The notes below the pieces were generated by a model that was not told the DNA's origin, searched no databases, and was given only the letters and a program-made list of their open reading frames with translations. From Ligula intestinalis (Eukaryota > Platyhelminthes > Cestoda > Diphyllobothriidea > Diphyllobothriidae): a stretch of 64,000 nt of DNA. The position numbers and the translations under genes were made by a program. This document shows positions 52,049 through 63,655 of the stretch, piece after piece. Location of the stretch: assembly GCA_036362985.1 (NCBI GenBank), contig JAYGXS010000005.1, positions 268,325-332,324 on the forward strand, written 5' to 3'. The stretch's first letter is position 1. Each line of letters begins with the position of its first letter.

Positions 52049-54909
52049 ATACTGATGAGCGTAACCTGAATCTGAAGGATACGCTCAGTATAGTCTCACT
52101 CAATGCGAGATCAGTTGTTAATAAGATGACAGAACTTAAAACAGTAGCATTTGAGCTTGATCCAAATGTGCTCTGTGTCACTGAATCTTGGACACACTCT
52201 CTTATTTCTGACTCGACACTCGCCATAGATAATTATAGTTTGTACCAACAAGACCGCATTGAAAAGCGTGGCGGTGGTTGCCTTCTTTATATTAAATCAT
52301 CCTTTGTACATTTCCCGTATCACGTGAGCATTTCGTCATTTTCTGGAAATTTTTGTCTTATTTCAGTCATCCTGCCACACAATAAAAAAGCGATAATTGG
52401 GTGTGTCTACAATCCTCCCTGTAACTCAAGTAATGTAATGCAGGTGTGTGAAATGTTTGAAAAAGTTGCAGAGACTCAATTCGATGTCAGAATAATTATA
52501 GGTGATTTTAATCTGCCAGACATTGACTGGCATGCAAATACCTGTCCACCAAGATTTCAGAAATTGGTTGACACTATTAACTTTTCAAACATGTCACAAC
52601 TGGTCAGTTCAGTGACCAGAAATGACAACATATTAGATTTAATTTTTACAAATGATGTCCACCCTCTTTTTATGAATTTTCATCGTGATATTTTCAATAG
52701 TGACCATGCCTTAATTCACTGTTGTTTTCCAGTCTCTCTTTCTAAAAAGCCCAATGTAAAATGCAATAACCTCGACTTTGGTAACGTGAACCATGAATTA
52801 GTAAATGATTTCGTAAGTACCCTAGATTGGCATAGCATATTTTCAACTAACGATCCCTACTTCTTCCAGGAGCTATTGCAAAACCTTACCGAAAATATTC
52901 CGGCTCTTACCCCACTTAAGATTCTTAAATCAAATTCAGCTTCTTCAACTGTGCCACATTTTCTCCAAAATAGACTTAAGAAATTACAAAAACAACTTAA
53001 GGATACGTCTAATAGCTCTTTATCAGTTCACTTAAGAATAGCGCAAATATTTAAATTAGCGCTTAAATTAAGGCTTGCACGAGATAGGCGTAGAGAGGCC
53101 ACAGCATTAAGTTATGCGAATTCTTCCAGATCAGTTGCTCAAGTCTTCCGTCTTCGGTCGGCTAAGCTTCAGAAAGTCATTCCACCCTTACTCAATGGCA
53201 ACAATCATTTTATTACAGAGAATTTGGAGAAAGCAGCATTGCTCAATTCATTTTTCGCCGAGTTCTTTACCATCGAAACTAGCCCCACTCCTGTAATCCC
53301 CCTGCTGTGTGATTCAAATCTCAGTACCCTTAATTTCTCACCCGCTTGTATTCAAAAAGAAATAAGTCGTCTTAAAAATTCACATTCGGTAGGAACTGAT
53401 AACATTCCAAACTCACTCATCAAACAATTAAGAGATTTCCCACCCTTACTGAGTAAGTTATTTTCAGTGTTTCTTGAGAATGGCTTTTTCTTGCACTACT
53501 GGAAAACTTCTATTATAATTCCCTATTTACATCTGGTTCCCGATCAGATATTCACAATTATCGCGGTGTTCCTAAAACGCCCTCTCTGGCTTAACTCTTT
53601 GAAAAATTAATTGCCAAAAAAATTACAGATTTCTGCATAAATAATAACATTCTCAGCTCCTCACAGCATGGCTTTTTACCGGACCGATCTTGTGAAACTT
53701 GTCACATGTCTTTTCTAAATCTACTTACTTCTCTTCCTAATGATCATCTATCTGTGGTAGTTATCTATTTTGACCTTAGTAAAGCATTTGATAAAGTTCC
53801 TTACAGGAGGCTCCTAGCCAAACTAGAGGCTATAGGATTTCGTAGTCCACTTACTGACTTCATCAGATCTTATCTTTCAAATCGACAACAAAAGGTTTTA
53901 GTAGGATCCTCATACTCTACTCCTACCGCAATTTTGAGTGGTGTCCTTCAAGGTACCGTGCTAGGTCCTCTGCTCTTTTTGCTTTACATAAATGATATCT
54001 CATTGAGTGTGAAACACTCCCAATCTTATATTTATGCAGATGATCTCAAGTGTGTTAACTCCTTCTCTAACTCTACGGCCGCGAGATGCTTAGAACAAAT
54101 TCATTCTGATCTGCACGCTCTTTCGGTGTAGAGCTCAACATGGCAGATGGAGTTCTCACCTTCTAAGTGCCGATATATGTGCTTTGGGCCTGAAAGGCTG
54201 CCACAACCTGTTATTTTTCAAGGTTACCCAATGACTGAATGTTCCAGTATCAAGGACCTAGGATTAAGCTACACCAATAAATTAGACCTTTCTCCTCACG
54301 CCGATAGAATAACAGCCAAAGCCGCACAGATTTGCGGCTTTATCTCTTATAATTTCTATCTTCCTGAAATTAAATTAAGACTTTATCGTATGTTCGTTCT
54401 CCCCATCTTAGAATGCTGTTGCCCCTTTTTCGGTCTCATGAATGAAGGTAGCCGTTCAAAAATTGAACAAATTCAAAAAATTTTTACACAAAAACTGCTG
54501 TATCCGACAGCTTCTAATACTTGTTACTCAAATAGGTGTCAATTAACAAAACTAAGGTTCCTTTGGGTCAGGAGATTGGAAGCAGGCTTTTGTCTTCTTT
54601 TTCGGCTTAATAATTGCACAAATCTACCCAGGACTTCTGTCATTACCCCCGTCAGCCGTCCCTACAACCTAAGAAACTCGGCACTTGTTATACCCCCTTC
54701 CTGCATCTTCCTCATGTAAACGCTCTTTGTTTTTGCTTCCAGATATAGCTTTCTTTGGAATAACTTGCCAATCGAAATTAGGTCGTTAACTAGATTGTCT
54801 ACTTTCAAACAGAGACTGCACATTTATCTTAAAACTGACTCTATTAACCTTCTATTCTCCTCATCTTTTCCGAGCAGCTTTCTCCATGACCCCGAGAAAG
54901 GACCATTGT
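52049..54909 (+). pseudogene. A2 ORF2 (EN-RT), frameshifted
   Basis: Open from upstream of 52049 to 53520: EN with SLNARSVVNK, VTESWTH, GDFNLPDIDW and NSDHALIH. The B2-type start ATG is ATA here. A frameshift near 53525, then RT: SSSQHGFLP, motif A YFDLSKAFDKVPYRR, motif B SGVLQGTVLGPLLF, motif C YADD, TAG at 54129-54131, thumb (MEFSPSKCRYM, DLGLSYTNKLDLSPH) and C-terminal region to a frameshift near 54700. EN and RT catalytic residues are intact, so this is a recently disabled copy. Confidence 0.88.
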
Positions 54910-55455
54910 GAATTAAGAAGATCCGCTTGAAACTATTCTCTCTGCCTCGTGTCCCCCGAGAACTTAGATGTTTCCATTAACCACCGCTGAATCACACGAA
55001 GCCACGCGGAAGTACTCAGTCTAAAATGCTGTAGTTACGTTGAATACTCGCCTTCATCAGACCACATACACCTATTTCTGCTCTATTACTTTCATCCTAA
55101 GCATTTTTTTTCTCCTGCACACTTTTTGAACATGGAGGCCCGTTGAATAATGTCTCCATTTTCACTCTTTCTCCATGACCCCGAGAAAGGACAATCGGGA
55201 ATTTAGGAGATCCGCTTGAAACTATTCTCTCTGCCTCGTGTCCCCCGAGAACCTAGATGTTTCCATTAACCACCGCTGAATCACACGAAGCCACGCGGAA
55301 GTACTCAGTCTAAAATGCGGCAGTTTCGTTGAATACTCGCCTTCATCAGACCACATACACCTATTTCTGCTCTATTACTATCATCCTTAGCAGTTTTTTT
55401 CTCTGGCACACTTTGTGAACATGGAGGCCCGTTGAACACTGTCTCTATTTTTCAC
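54878..55455 (+). repeat. 289-bp tandem duplication at the A2 ORF2 end and 3' UTR
   Basis: The sequence from CTTTCTCCATGACC at 54878 is repeated from 55167 with few changes. Each unit holds the final ORF2 codons (CATGACCCCGAGAAAGGAC), the stop, and about 240 bp of 3' UTR. Unit 2 keeps the family form (TCGGGAATTTAG) while unit 1 has a premature TGA. A1 has only one unit. Confidence 0.9.
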
Positions 55456-55478
55456 CGTAAGAGTTTTTTTTAAACTGC
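55390..55478 (+). other. Predicted hairpin in A2 3' UTR
   Basis: GCAGTTT (55390-55396) pairs with AAACTGC (55472-55478) and CTCT (55401-55404) with AGAG (55460-55463); T tracts lie between the helices on both sides. A1 has the same arms at about 2107-2113 and 2187-2193. Confidence 0.6.
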
Positions 55479-55496
55479 CATAATTTTTAGTTTTTA

Positions 55497-55686
55497 GTTC
55501 AAAATTACCTGCAAAAAATTGCTAATGTTGCCCCAAAAGGACAATTTCTGTTGACATTATAACGACTTTCTACGTCTACTTGCATATATTGTCAAATTAG
55601 TTTTCGAATTTTTATTTTTTTCGAAATTAACTTTGTATAGATAGTGCCGTACTGGCGCTGAAAAATATAAATTCCAAATTCCAAAT
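55497..55686. repeat. Interspersed repeat R1, copy b
   Basis: Matches 14574-14745 in the same orientation. It separates A2 from the internal break of F4. AATTCCAAATT is directly repeated at its right end. Confidence 0.75.
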
Positions 55687-56778
55687 TGTAGTAATTTGTG
55701 ATTGAAGTTGTCTTGAAGACCCTGTGCAGTCCATGTCTGCCAGTCAACACCAGGAGCGTTAATGTCCCCAACGATGAGCATGTCTATTTTCTCACTTACC
55801 CTATAAATTCTGCTTTGAGGATAGTGTCTTGGTCATGAGAATGGGTTGGCGGGCGGTATGTCACCGAAAGCGTCAGTGGCCTAGCGTACTTAGCAGATAT
55901 AGTAATATTTAGCATTTCCACATCTCGTGCTGGGACCGGTTCTTCAGCCGTGGCTGTCAGCTCATAAGTGACATAGACTATAGGCCCTCCTCCCCCAGTT
56001 GTTCTGTTTTTCCTGAAAAGCTGATATCCTCTTAGTGATAATTCAGAATCGGCGATATCTTTTGAAAGCCAGGTTTCAGTTAAAGCCATGATGTCTGGTT
56101 TCGCCCCCTCGACCATTTTTTTTAGTTCGTCCAGCTTGTTAAGCAAGCTTTGTACATTTGTGGTTAGGATCTTTCGTGATAGTTTACTCCGTGAGGCCCA
56201 ACCCTCATCATGACATGTTTTGGCCAGAGGAAGGACTCCTTGACTTGCATTATTTGCCCATCTTTTATTTTCAGGCCTTTGCCCCACTTTCGGTCCTCTC
56301 TCTCAATTCTATCCTTAGTTGCCTCATTTTCATCCGCTCCCTTGGCTCGTATTCTGGCTGAAAAAATACTTGCTTGTGCGAATTTCGTAAGGCCGTTATT
56401 CCTTTTAGCAGGTTTGATGCCGAGCCTTCGTTATCGAGTATAACTTTCAGAGGCCTTGGGTTTGTTTGAAGGTCGCGGCCTAGGTCTGCTTCACCCAGAC
56501 GGAAGGCTTTATTTACGGTATAGGTTTCCCTATTCTTAAGGACAGCGCTGATGTATTCGTGTATTCGATCATAGTCATGCGCAACTCTTTCCGTTACACT
56601 GTCAAACGTGGACTCAGGAGCACCCTGTATGATAATGTTGTTTTTCCGATTTATGGAAGACTTCTGTAATACATCACCTGTAGTTCCGTTTGACTCGTCT
56701 TGAACAACTATGCAGTTTTGTCGGTCAACGGAAGCCTTTGATGTATTTTCAGTCTTACTGCTATCGGAAGACCATGGT
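55687..56778 (-). pseudogene. LINE family F copy F4: ORF1 core and EN half, both ends lost
   Basis: Minus strand, matching F3 44345-45420. The reading holds the ORF1 core (NIIIQGAPESTFDS-like, KAFRLGEADLG, LKVI), a frameshift, then EN (ILTTNVQSLLNKLDELK, LTETWLS, GGGPIVYV, SVTYRPPTHS, IVGDINAPGVDW) up to NHKLLQ at 55687. RT and 3' UTR are absent, unusual for a LINE copy and a sign of rearrangement. EN shows GDIN for GDFN. Confidence 0.8.
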
Positions 56779-57490
56779 TTTAATCTACTTTGACCTGAGC
56801 GAAGCCTTCGACAAGGTACCGCACAGACGGCTTCTAGTAAAATTGGACGCCATTGGCATCCGTCCCCCTCTCCTACACTTCATCGGTTCCTACATGTCTA
56901 ACCGCAGCCAGAAGGTCCTAGTAGGTAATAGTTACTCCACTTCTCAGCTGATCATGAGTGGCGTTTTTCAAGGCACTGTCTTGGGTCCTTTACTCTTCAT
57001 TCTATACATAAACGAAATTTCGACTGTTCTAAAAAATTCCCACAATCTCATTTATGCAGACGACCTCAAATGCATATACTCGTTTTCTAAGGACACGGCA
57101 AGTATATGCGTAGATAAAATAAATGCGGACCTACTTACACTCTCACGTTGGAGTGCTACCTGGCAGATGGAATTCTCTCCATCCAAGTGTAGTTTCATGT
57201 GTTTTGGTCCCGCCAAGCTTCCTCGTCCCCTAGTCTTTCAAAATACTCCACTTTTAGAACGATCCACCATAAAAGACTTAGGTATAAGCTTCATAAATAA
57301 ACTAGCATTTTCGCCTCATGCGGATCGAATATCTGCGAATTCTGCACAGATATCTGGTTTTATATCACATAATTTCTTCCTGCTGGAAATAAAGTTAAAA
57401 CTTTATCGCATGCACGTTCTACCCATCCTAGACCACTGCTGTTCCCTCTTTGGTCTAATGAATGCTTCTGACCGAGCTAAGGTTGAAAAT
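56779..57490 (+). pseudogene. LINE family B copy B5: RT palm and thumb
   Basis: Open from motif A (YFDLSEAFDKVPHRR) through motif B (SGVFQGTVLGPLLF), motif C YADD and thumb (MEFSPSKCSFMCFG, DLGISFINKLAFSPH) to LMNASDRAKVEN, where the tail of B6 cuts in. Very close to B2 6225-6940 and with an intact catalytic motif. 5' edge meets F4 head to head at 56778; 3' end missing. Confidence 0.85.
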
Positions 57491-58440
57491 AAATAAATAA
57501 ATTTTATATTTAAGCCCGGAGGGCCTCGGTATTGCAAACTTAGTGCTTTGAAAAAATAAATACAAAATTGATAAATGCTGCTCTCCATGAAACAAGCACA
57601 TAGGCAGAGGGAGCGTTTAGTAGTGTTCGTAGATTAATTCATTTTCACCAAAATATCGTCGTTTTTAAATCGTAATCAACACTCTCTGAAACGCATGGTG
57701 AACTAAGGAGGAAGCAGTGAAAACAATCCTACCATTTAAGCTGGGGCGGAGTTTAGCAAACCCCCGCTTAGAAAACAAAACGTAGGATAAAAAAGTGCTT
57801 CAACAAAATTAAGGGGGTTAGTTGAGAGGATTGATTGTAGTGCAAATGAGACAGGACTGTTGATGAGAACGTATAAGGGTTGGAAACGCTTCTTGCAATT
57901 GGAGAAATCATTTAACAGCAGAGGCTGTCGTTCACCACTGTAGCACCGCGCGACTGACTAAATGATCAACCATCAGGGAGGTGAGACCAAAAAAGGCCAT
58001 CGCCGCCAACAGGGTCGACAAGAGAGTGAACGGCAGAGGTCACCTGATCATCAACAAAACACCGGAGATGTGACCTTGTAGACTGCAGAGTCCAGCGACG
58101 AGCTGGCGAAGATAGCAGAACCACCGTGAGCACGATTAGAGACAATGAAGCCTAACGTCAGGGTTGTAAAACGGAGAATGGAGAAAACGGCAATGATGAC
58201 TGATTAGAGAAGTGGACGAAACATCGTTTCAAATATCACTCAAAAGAGAAAGAATTAGACATCTATGGAAAAAATTTTATGAATACATAACCACCTCAGA
58301 TACCATGGGGACCCTTTTCAAAGTCCAAAGTTGTGTGTTTTGGAAAAGATGGATAACAAGGACTTTATACCTTCCGAAAATAAGTGTTTATGTAATTTGA
58401 CTTTAAAAACTGCTAATTTAGACAACAACCTAATTTCAAA
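57491..58440 (-). mobile_element. LINE family B copy B6, 3' part, inserted at B5
   Basis: The reverse complement has the B tail (AAATAAATAAAT at 57491), terminal hairpin (AGCCC/GGGCCT) and complete 3' UTR, then the last ORF2 codons. It breaks at AATTTCAAA (58432-58440) and resumes at 63514, so E2 sits inside it. Confidence 0.85.
57711..57801 (-). other. Predicted long hairpin in B6 3' UTR
   Basis: GAAGCA (57711-57716) with TGCTTC (57796-57801), ATCCTAC (57726-57732) with GTAGGAT (57782-57788), TAAGCTGGGG (57737-57746) with CCCCCGCTTA (57761-57770, one mismatch). Compared with B2 a C-G pair became A-T in the middle helix. Confidence 0.75.
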
Positions 58441-58594
58441 GTCACTTTAAGTCACTTTATTAAGGGAAGAAGGCTTTCGCCCTTGAGCTCCCTAATAATA
58501 ATAATAATAATTTGTATATTGAAGGCCCAAAATCGCATAATACTTCCACAGTAACAATAGCACACAATACAAATGTACAGATGTAGGCTTAACA

Positions 58595-61515
58595 TCAGCG
58601 ATAAGTGTGAGCCAGTTGCAAGGTGCTGCTACTGACACTTTGTTCATTATATCTGCCACAGTTTCTCAGCAAATGAGAATCAAGTTTGTGTTTAAAAATG
58701 TCCACAGTATCTGAGAGGACCACATCTTCCGGGAGTCCGTTCCACGCTCCAATGACCCTCTGCGAGAAGGCGTTTCGTCGAACGTCAATACGGGCTGGTT
58801 TCCTCAGTAGTTTAAAAGGATGACCTCGCAGATGGTCAGTCCGAGCCAATTCGAAGAAATCATCAAATTCTAGGGCGCAGTCTTGGCCTCTAACAATACG
58901 GTAGGTTTGTATGAGGTCCCCGCGGAGTTGCCTATAATTGAGAAAAAGAGATCAAGTTCGGTCAGTCTGTCTTCATAAGGCAGATGACCAAGATTCTTGA
59001 CCATCTTCGTAGCCTTCGCCTGCACTCGTTCCAGGAGCAGGTAATCCTTCTTGAACAACGGACGCCAGGCCTGGACAGCATACTCCAAGTGGGACCGAAC
59101 AAACGCTCCGTAGGTTTTCCTGAAGAGCTCCTTGTCAATGTTTACGAATCCCCGCCTTATCGCAAACAGCACCTGTGTCGCGCGTTTAGCTGCCTTTACA
59201 CACTGAGTAGATGGTTTGAGTGAGGAATTTATCAGAACACCGAGATCCTTTTGTTCGTTCACATTTGAAAGCGGGTGCCCATCGAGGAGGTATTGGAAGG
59301 AATCGTTCTCCTCATCAGTCCTTCTAGTATGGAGTCTTAAAACCACACACTTACTAATGTTGAAGTTTAAAAGCCAACGAGCAGACCAGCAGCTAAGTCG
59401 ATTAAGACTCTCTTGAAGCGCTTTCCTATCGGCGTCAGACCTGATGGCTCTCCAGAGTTTGACGTCGTCGGCAAACATGATAGCACTGCAACCCAGGTCG
59501 TTGACACAGTCATTGATATAGATAAGGAAGAGCAGTGGCCCTAAGACAGAGCCTTGGGGAACGCCACTCAGAACATATGTAGGGCTTGACTTTGAGTCAC
59601 CGATGCACACAGTTTGCGATCGCCCTGTGAGAAAATCTGTGATCCATGCCAGCAGGTTTCCTCTTATGCCAATTTCTGACAATTTTAACATTCGACGCTT
59701 ATGTGGGACGCTGTCGAATGCCTTCTTGAAGTCCGTATAGATGACGTCAACCTTACCATCGTCATCTAGTGCGCGAGTCCACTGCTCAGTGGAGAGTATA
59801 AGGCTGGAAAGGCAAGAATGGTTCTTTCTGAAGCCGTGTTGGAGCCCTGACAGTAGATTCTTCTCCTCCAAGAACTCCATTGTCGTCTTCTTGATTATCG
59901 TTTCCATCACCTAACAGCAAATGCAAGTTAGGCTGACGGGCCGGTAATTGTTAACCTTCGTTCGGGCTCCGCCCTTGTATATCGGGTAAATATTTGCCAT
60001 TTTCCATTCAGATGGCAGTTTTCCTAGTTCAAATGAAGAACGAAAGATATGTGCTAGGGGCTCTGAGAGTTCGCTTGCCAATTCTTTCAAGAACTTGGCT
60101 GGTATATTGTCTGGACCGGATGACTTTGCTTCTTTGAGGCTCTGCAGCTCTCTCTCAACTACAGATGTTGGAAATAGTAGAGAATGAAGTGCCGGACCGG
60201 CGTTTGCAACAGCACTGTTGGCATTATCAAAATGAAGCTCGGTTTCCCTTGTGAATACCGAGGCAAAGAACCGGCTACAGTACTCGGCTTTCTCGTCATT
60301 CTCAACGACTTCTCCGCCATCATCATTCTTAAGTACTGCGACAGGATCCTTGTTTTTTAATCTACTGTTAATATAGCGGAATAAAATTTTGGGCTTTTCT
60401 TCGGCCTGTTGGAGGATTCTTGATTCATAGTTTTTCCTGGCCTGGCGAATTGATTTGTTTACTGCATTTCTTTGGCGACGGAATTCCTCGAGGTGTACTG
60501 GCGACCCAGTTTTCCTGAATAACTCCCATTTCCTATTCTTCTTCTTCAGTTGCCTGTTAAGGTCTCTCGTCAACCAGGCAGGACGACTAGTCGTCTTGTG
60601 TACCTTGACCGGACAAAAGCGCTTAAGCAGATCTAATGCAACCCTCTTGAGTGATCTCCAATCCTCCTCCGGATCCCCCTTGAGTAAGCAGTCCCAATTC
60701 ACGGTCGATAGTGCATTCTTCATTGAATTGAAATCTGCCTTCCATATGTTTGGCTGGTCCTTCGTTTTCCTCAGCCGTTGAGTATGGAGTAAGTAATCCC
60801 ACATTAGCGTCGTATGATCACTCTTACCGAGCGGAGCACTTGAATGAACTTCATCAATGTAGGATGAATCCTTCGTGAAAATGAGATCCAAACAAGTAGC
60901 CCGCTGGTTTTCTCGAAATCTGGTTATGCCCTTAACGTTCTGAACTAGAGACAGGTCAAGCGTGAGATCCATTAATTTGGAACTAAAGGAAGTTGACGCC
61001 GCCTCAACTGTCAGGTTGTTCCATTCAATTGCAGGGGCGTTGAAGTCACCAACGATGAGAACCTCCTGGTGGCTAGCAGCTTCTTTCACCAGACCAAGGA
61101 GTGAGTCGTCGGCTCCGCTCAGAATGTTTGGTGGCCGGTAAACGGCCAGGAATTCAAGGTTCTGTGAATTCGCCTTCTTGATCTTTAACCAGATGGACTC
61201 ATACTCCAGGGCTAGAGTGTGTTCTCTTTCTACAACAGAGATTTCAGTTCTGACATACACGACAACCCCACCTCCTTGTCGGTTTTGGCGGTCTTTGCGG
61301 AAAACCTGGTATGCTGGAATCGAAATCTCCGAATCTGCAATTTCTGCTTTTAGCCATGTTTCCGTTATGGCAACTAAATCAGGTTTCCGCTCGGAAAGTA
61401 CTGCCTTGAGTTCATCAATTTTTGAGGGAAGACTTTGGGCATTAGTGTAAAGAAAGCTCAATTTAGACTTATTCACCACTTTATGCAGGCGGTTGCCTCT
61501 TGCGTGAGATTGCAT
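58595..61515 (-). pseudogene. E2 ORF2 (EN-RT), one stop and one frameshift
   Basis: From ATG 61515: EN (YTNAQSLPSK, ITETWL, GDFNAPAIEW, GKSDHTTLMW), linker, RT fingers (SSGPDNIPAKFL, NNYRPVSLTCICC) to TAG at 59911-59913, then in the same frame LLSGLQHGFRKN, motif A YTDFKKAFDSVPHKR, motif B SGVPQGSVLGPLLF, motif C FADD, and thumb. A frameshift near 58945 leads to the last 85 codons (HLRGHPFKLLRKPARIDVRR, KHKLDSHL). All catalytic residues are present. The TAG replaces the Lys or similar codon between CICC and VMETII. Confidence 0.9.
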
Positions 61516-61562
61516 TCAGGGGGCTGTCGGTGCTGATGGAGACGGTGTGTTTTCTATCCCGA

Positions 61563-62806
61563 CTAGGCTGTTAGTGTTATCGGCTTTCTCCAGAGGAGTG
61601 ACCTCGGCACATGGACGATCTCCCCGTTCAGAATTCGAAGATTGCTCTCGCCGAGTTCGCATCTCCTGTGGAGTTCTACTTTTAGCAATCTCCATTTCTC
61701 CCGCTCCGCGGGGGAAAAATCCCGCTGAAAAAAAACCGTCGGGTGTGAGTATCTAAGTATTGGTTTCCTGCTTAACAATAGCTGGACCTCAGCCTCACTA
61801 TTCAGAACAACCTTCAACGGTCTTGGTTGGCGTTGTTCATCTTTTGAGTCTGTTATACGGCCCATTCGGAATGCCTTCAGAACTTCGACTTTTTCCTCAC
61901 CCTTTAGGAGGAATTTCAGATATTCTTTAAATAACTTCTTGTCCTCTTCTTATCTTGATTTCGGGGTATCGGAAGTACATTCTGTCATGCCTTTTATGAC
62001 TATGCAGTTTATACGAGTGGTACTCACCTTCCGACTGTCATCCCCTTCTGCTTCTCTAGGGTTTGTTAGGACATATTCGCTTCGAGGTTCAGCGCTCCTG
62101 TTCGTTTTGGCCTGCGAAGGTGCCCTTTTTGTTTGGCTCGTGCTCAATCTCGGCCTACTTATATTAGCACTTGGGATTGGTCGGCCTTTTTTGGGAGCCC
62201 GAGAGCGCTTCTTCGTTCTCTTGGAAGTCAGTGGGTTGACCGTTTCCCCTGTCCATGGCAGACTACTAACTACGTCAAGCACCCTGGCTGCCGGATCATT
62301 TTTGTGCTTAGACACTTCGGCGAGGGATTTTGTTTCTCCGTACGTTAGGTTCCCTCGCTCAATTCACGCATCGCTGGTTTCTCCTCACGAGGGAGAAATA
62401 GAGAAAAAATTTTCAGCTCCTCCATCTCCACTCTAAGACTATTAACTACCTTCTCAGGGTTTGTAAATTTATTCAAAAGCGTAAAATATGATACGGAGGC
62501 TTCATCTTCATGAGTTTCATCCCTTAAACTTTTACGACTTTTAGTTCGCTTGGCAGGAGGAGATTTCAAAGAATTTCTAGATCGAGCTTCCGTAGTTAGT
62601 AAGGGAATTTGGAAACCATCGGAGCATCCTGTGATGGTGAAGTGAGGTAGGCGTTCGATTTCTACGTGGGGGATCCAGGGTTTGAATCCGGGCGTGACTT
62701 TTTTTCCTTGTTGCGATGATGTCGGGATTTCCAATGCAGGCACTGGCGAACATTCCTTCCCGTCTTCCAAAGCTGAATAGCACATAGTTTCAATTTTTTC
62801 TGTCAC
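61563..62806 (-). pseudogene. E2 ORF1, frameshifted, internal stop
   Basis: 62806-62345 holds the N-terminal region (SPPAKRTKSRKSLRDE, SYFTLLNKFTNPEKVVNSLRVEMEELK, a short probable coiled coil). A one-base deletion near 62360 shifts frame relative to E1. 62315-61950 continues RTKKRSRAPKK to INCIVIKGMTE and TAA (61950-61952), followed in frame by the core (LKAFRMGRIT, RPLKVVLNS, PTVFF, ILNGEIVHVPRSL) ending at 61563. Same core as in D, F and G ORF1. Confidence 0.78.
62628..62699 (+). other. tRNA-like unit 1 of E2, antisense
   Basis: TGGTGAAGTGAGG (62635-62647) as A box and GGTTTGAATCC (62679-62689, one change from consensus) as B box. The 3' acceptor arm is shortened compared with E1 19306-19376. 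Confidence 0.5.
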
Positions 62807-63076
62807 AATCTTTTCACAACAGACCGTTAATGAATCAAATAATAAAGTGGATTGCTTTTTGACTGTTAATAACCGATTTTGATTGCTGTCATCCTGTGTC
62901 TTCGTGGAGGAGTTGATTAGACGCTCAACTTGGTGTTCGTAAATTGAGTCTACTGAACTCGAGAGACTTTTAGCCCTTTTAGCGGGGGGGTGATTTCATC
63001 GCATCAATCTTGCGACTTCTGCCATCGAAATTGCGACTAGGGGTTTTAAACCAAATTAAATTCGAGTCAGCAGTCG

Positions 63077-63147
63077 ACGCTGGTGGTGTAGTGGTAACGA
63101 CTGATACCGACGAACGACAGGTTTTGGGTTCGAGTCCCTCTTGCGCC
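63077..63147 (+). other. tRNA-like unit 2 of E2, antisense
   Basis: 71-nt unit with consensus-perfect A box TGGTGTAGTGG (63084-63094) and B box GGTTCGAGTCC (63127-63137), and TTGCGCC at the 3' acceptor position. The 5' arm no longer pairs. Spacing between boxes is normal for a tRNA. Confidence 0.6.
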
Positions 63148-63513
63148 GTAACTTTTACAAGCTGATCTACACGTTTATTTTTGTCGCCCATAATAGATCA
63201 GACTGACGATAAACGATATTAAAGCTCTGTGCAATATGTATAAAGCGTTCAACTGTATGAAAAAGGTTATTGAAACGACTCAGCCGTTTGTAGAGAGCTG
63301 GAATCCGGGAGAATTGTTGACAGAAGGCAGTGATGGAGATGATGCTCGTTTTAACTAATGTCCTGTCGTGTCTTCTGAGGGTGGAGTTATTGCGAAAGTG
63401 AATCCAATAGCTAACAACGAAAGTCCGCCAGAGGGCTAGGTGAACCGAAATCCGGAAATAATATTTCCCACGAAGGACGAGAAATTGAAACCGCAATTTG
63501 AAGCGCGCGCTCG

Positions 63514-63655
63514 AGAGGAATATTATTCCAGAGGAAAGCATATTTGGCGGCAAAGAAGCGAGAATGGTTCGATGTGGAGCTAAAGGGGGTGCAATATTCT
63601 TGGAGGAATACCAAGTGGCATAAGGTATATCTATAGGAGCTAAAGCTACGGCGGT
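63514..63655 (-). mobile_element. B6 right part (ORF2 C-terminal codons)
   Basis: Resumes the B sequence after E2 (GAGGAATATTATTCCAGAGG, compare 23258-23277 in B3) and covers codons for NIAPPLAPHRTILASLPPNM and IPYATWYSS. It ends near 63655, so B6 is 5'-truncated there. Confidence 0.8.

Larger units (their letters stand above)
51202..55485 (+). mobile_element. LINE family A copy A2, longest A copy
   Basis: ORF1 (5' part lost in the gap), ORF2 and a 3' UTR with a tandem duplication. The 3' edge stops at AAACTGCC as in A1. Its proteins are close relatives of family B. Broken by about three frameshifts and one stop. Confidence 0.85.
58441..63495 (-). mobile_element. LINE family E copy E2, full-length layout, inserted in B6
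   Basis: About 5.05 kb. From the left: AAAGTGACTT-type 3' tail (58441-58460), a small GAAA-tetraloop hairpin (GGGC-GAAA-GCCT around 58475), a (TAA)n run (58492-58510), short 3' UTR, ORF2, ORF1 and about 0.7 kb upstream region with tRNA-like units. AATTTCAAA on the left flank and AATTTGAAG on the right may be the target-site duplication. Best preserved E copy. Confidence 0.88.

Noticed and set aside
54878..55455. LTR pair
   Set aside because: The direct repeats are adjacent, begin inside ORF2 and lack the TG...CA ends and primer-binding site of LTR elements.
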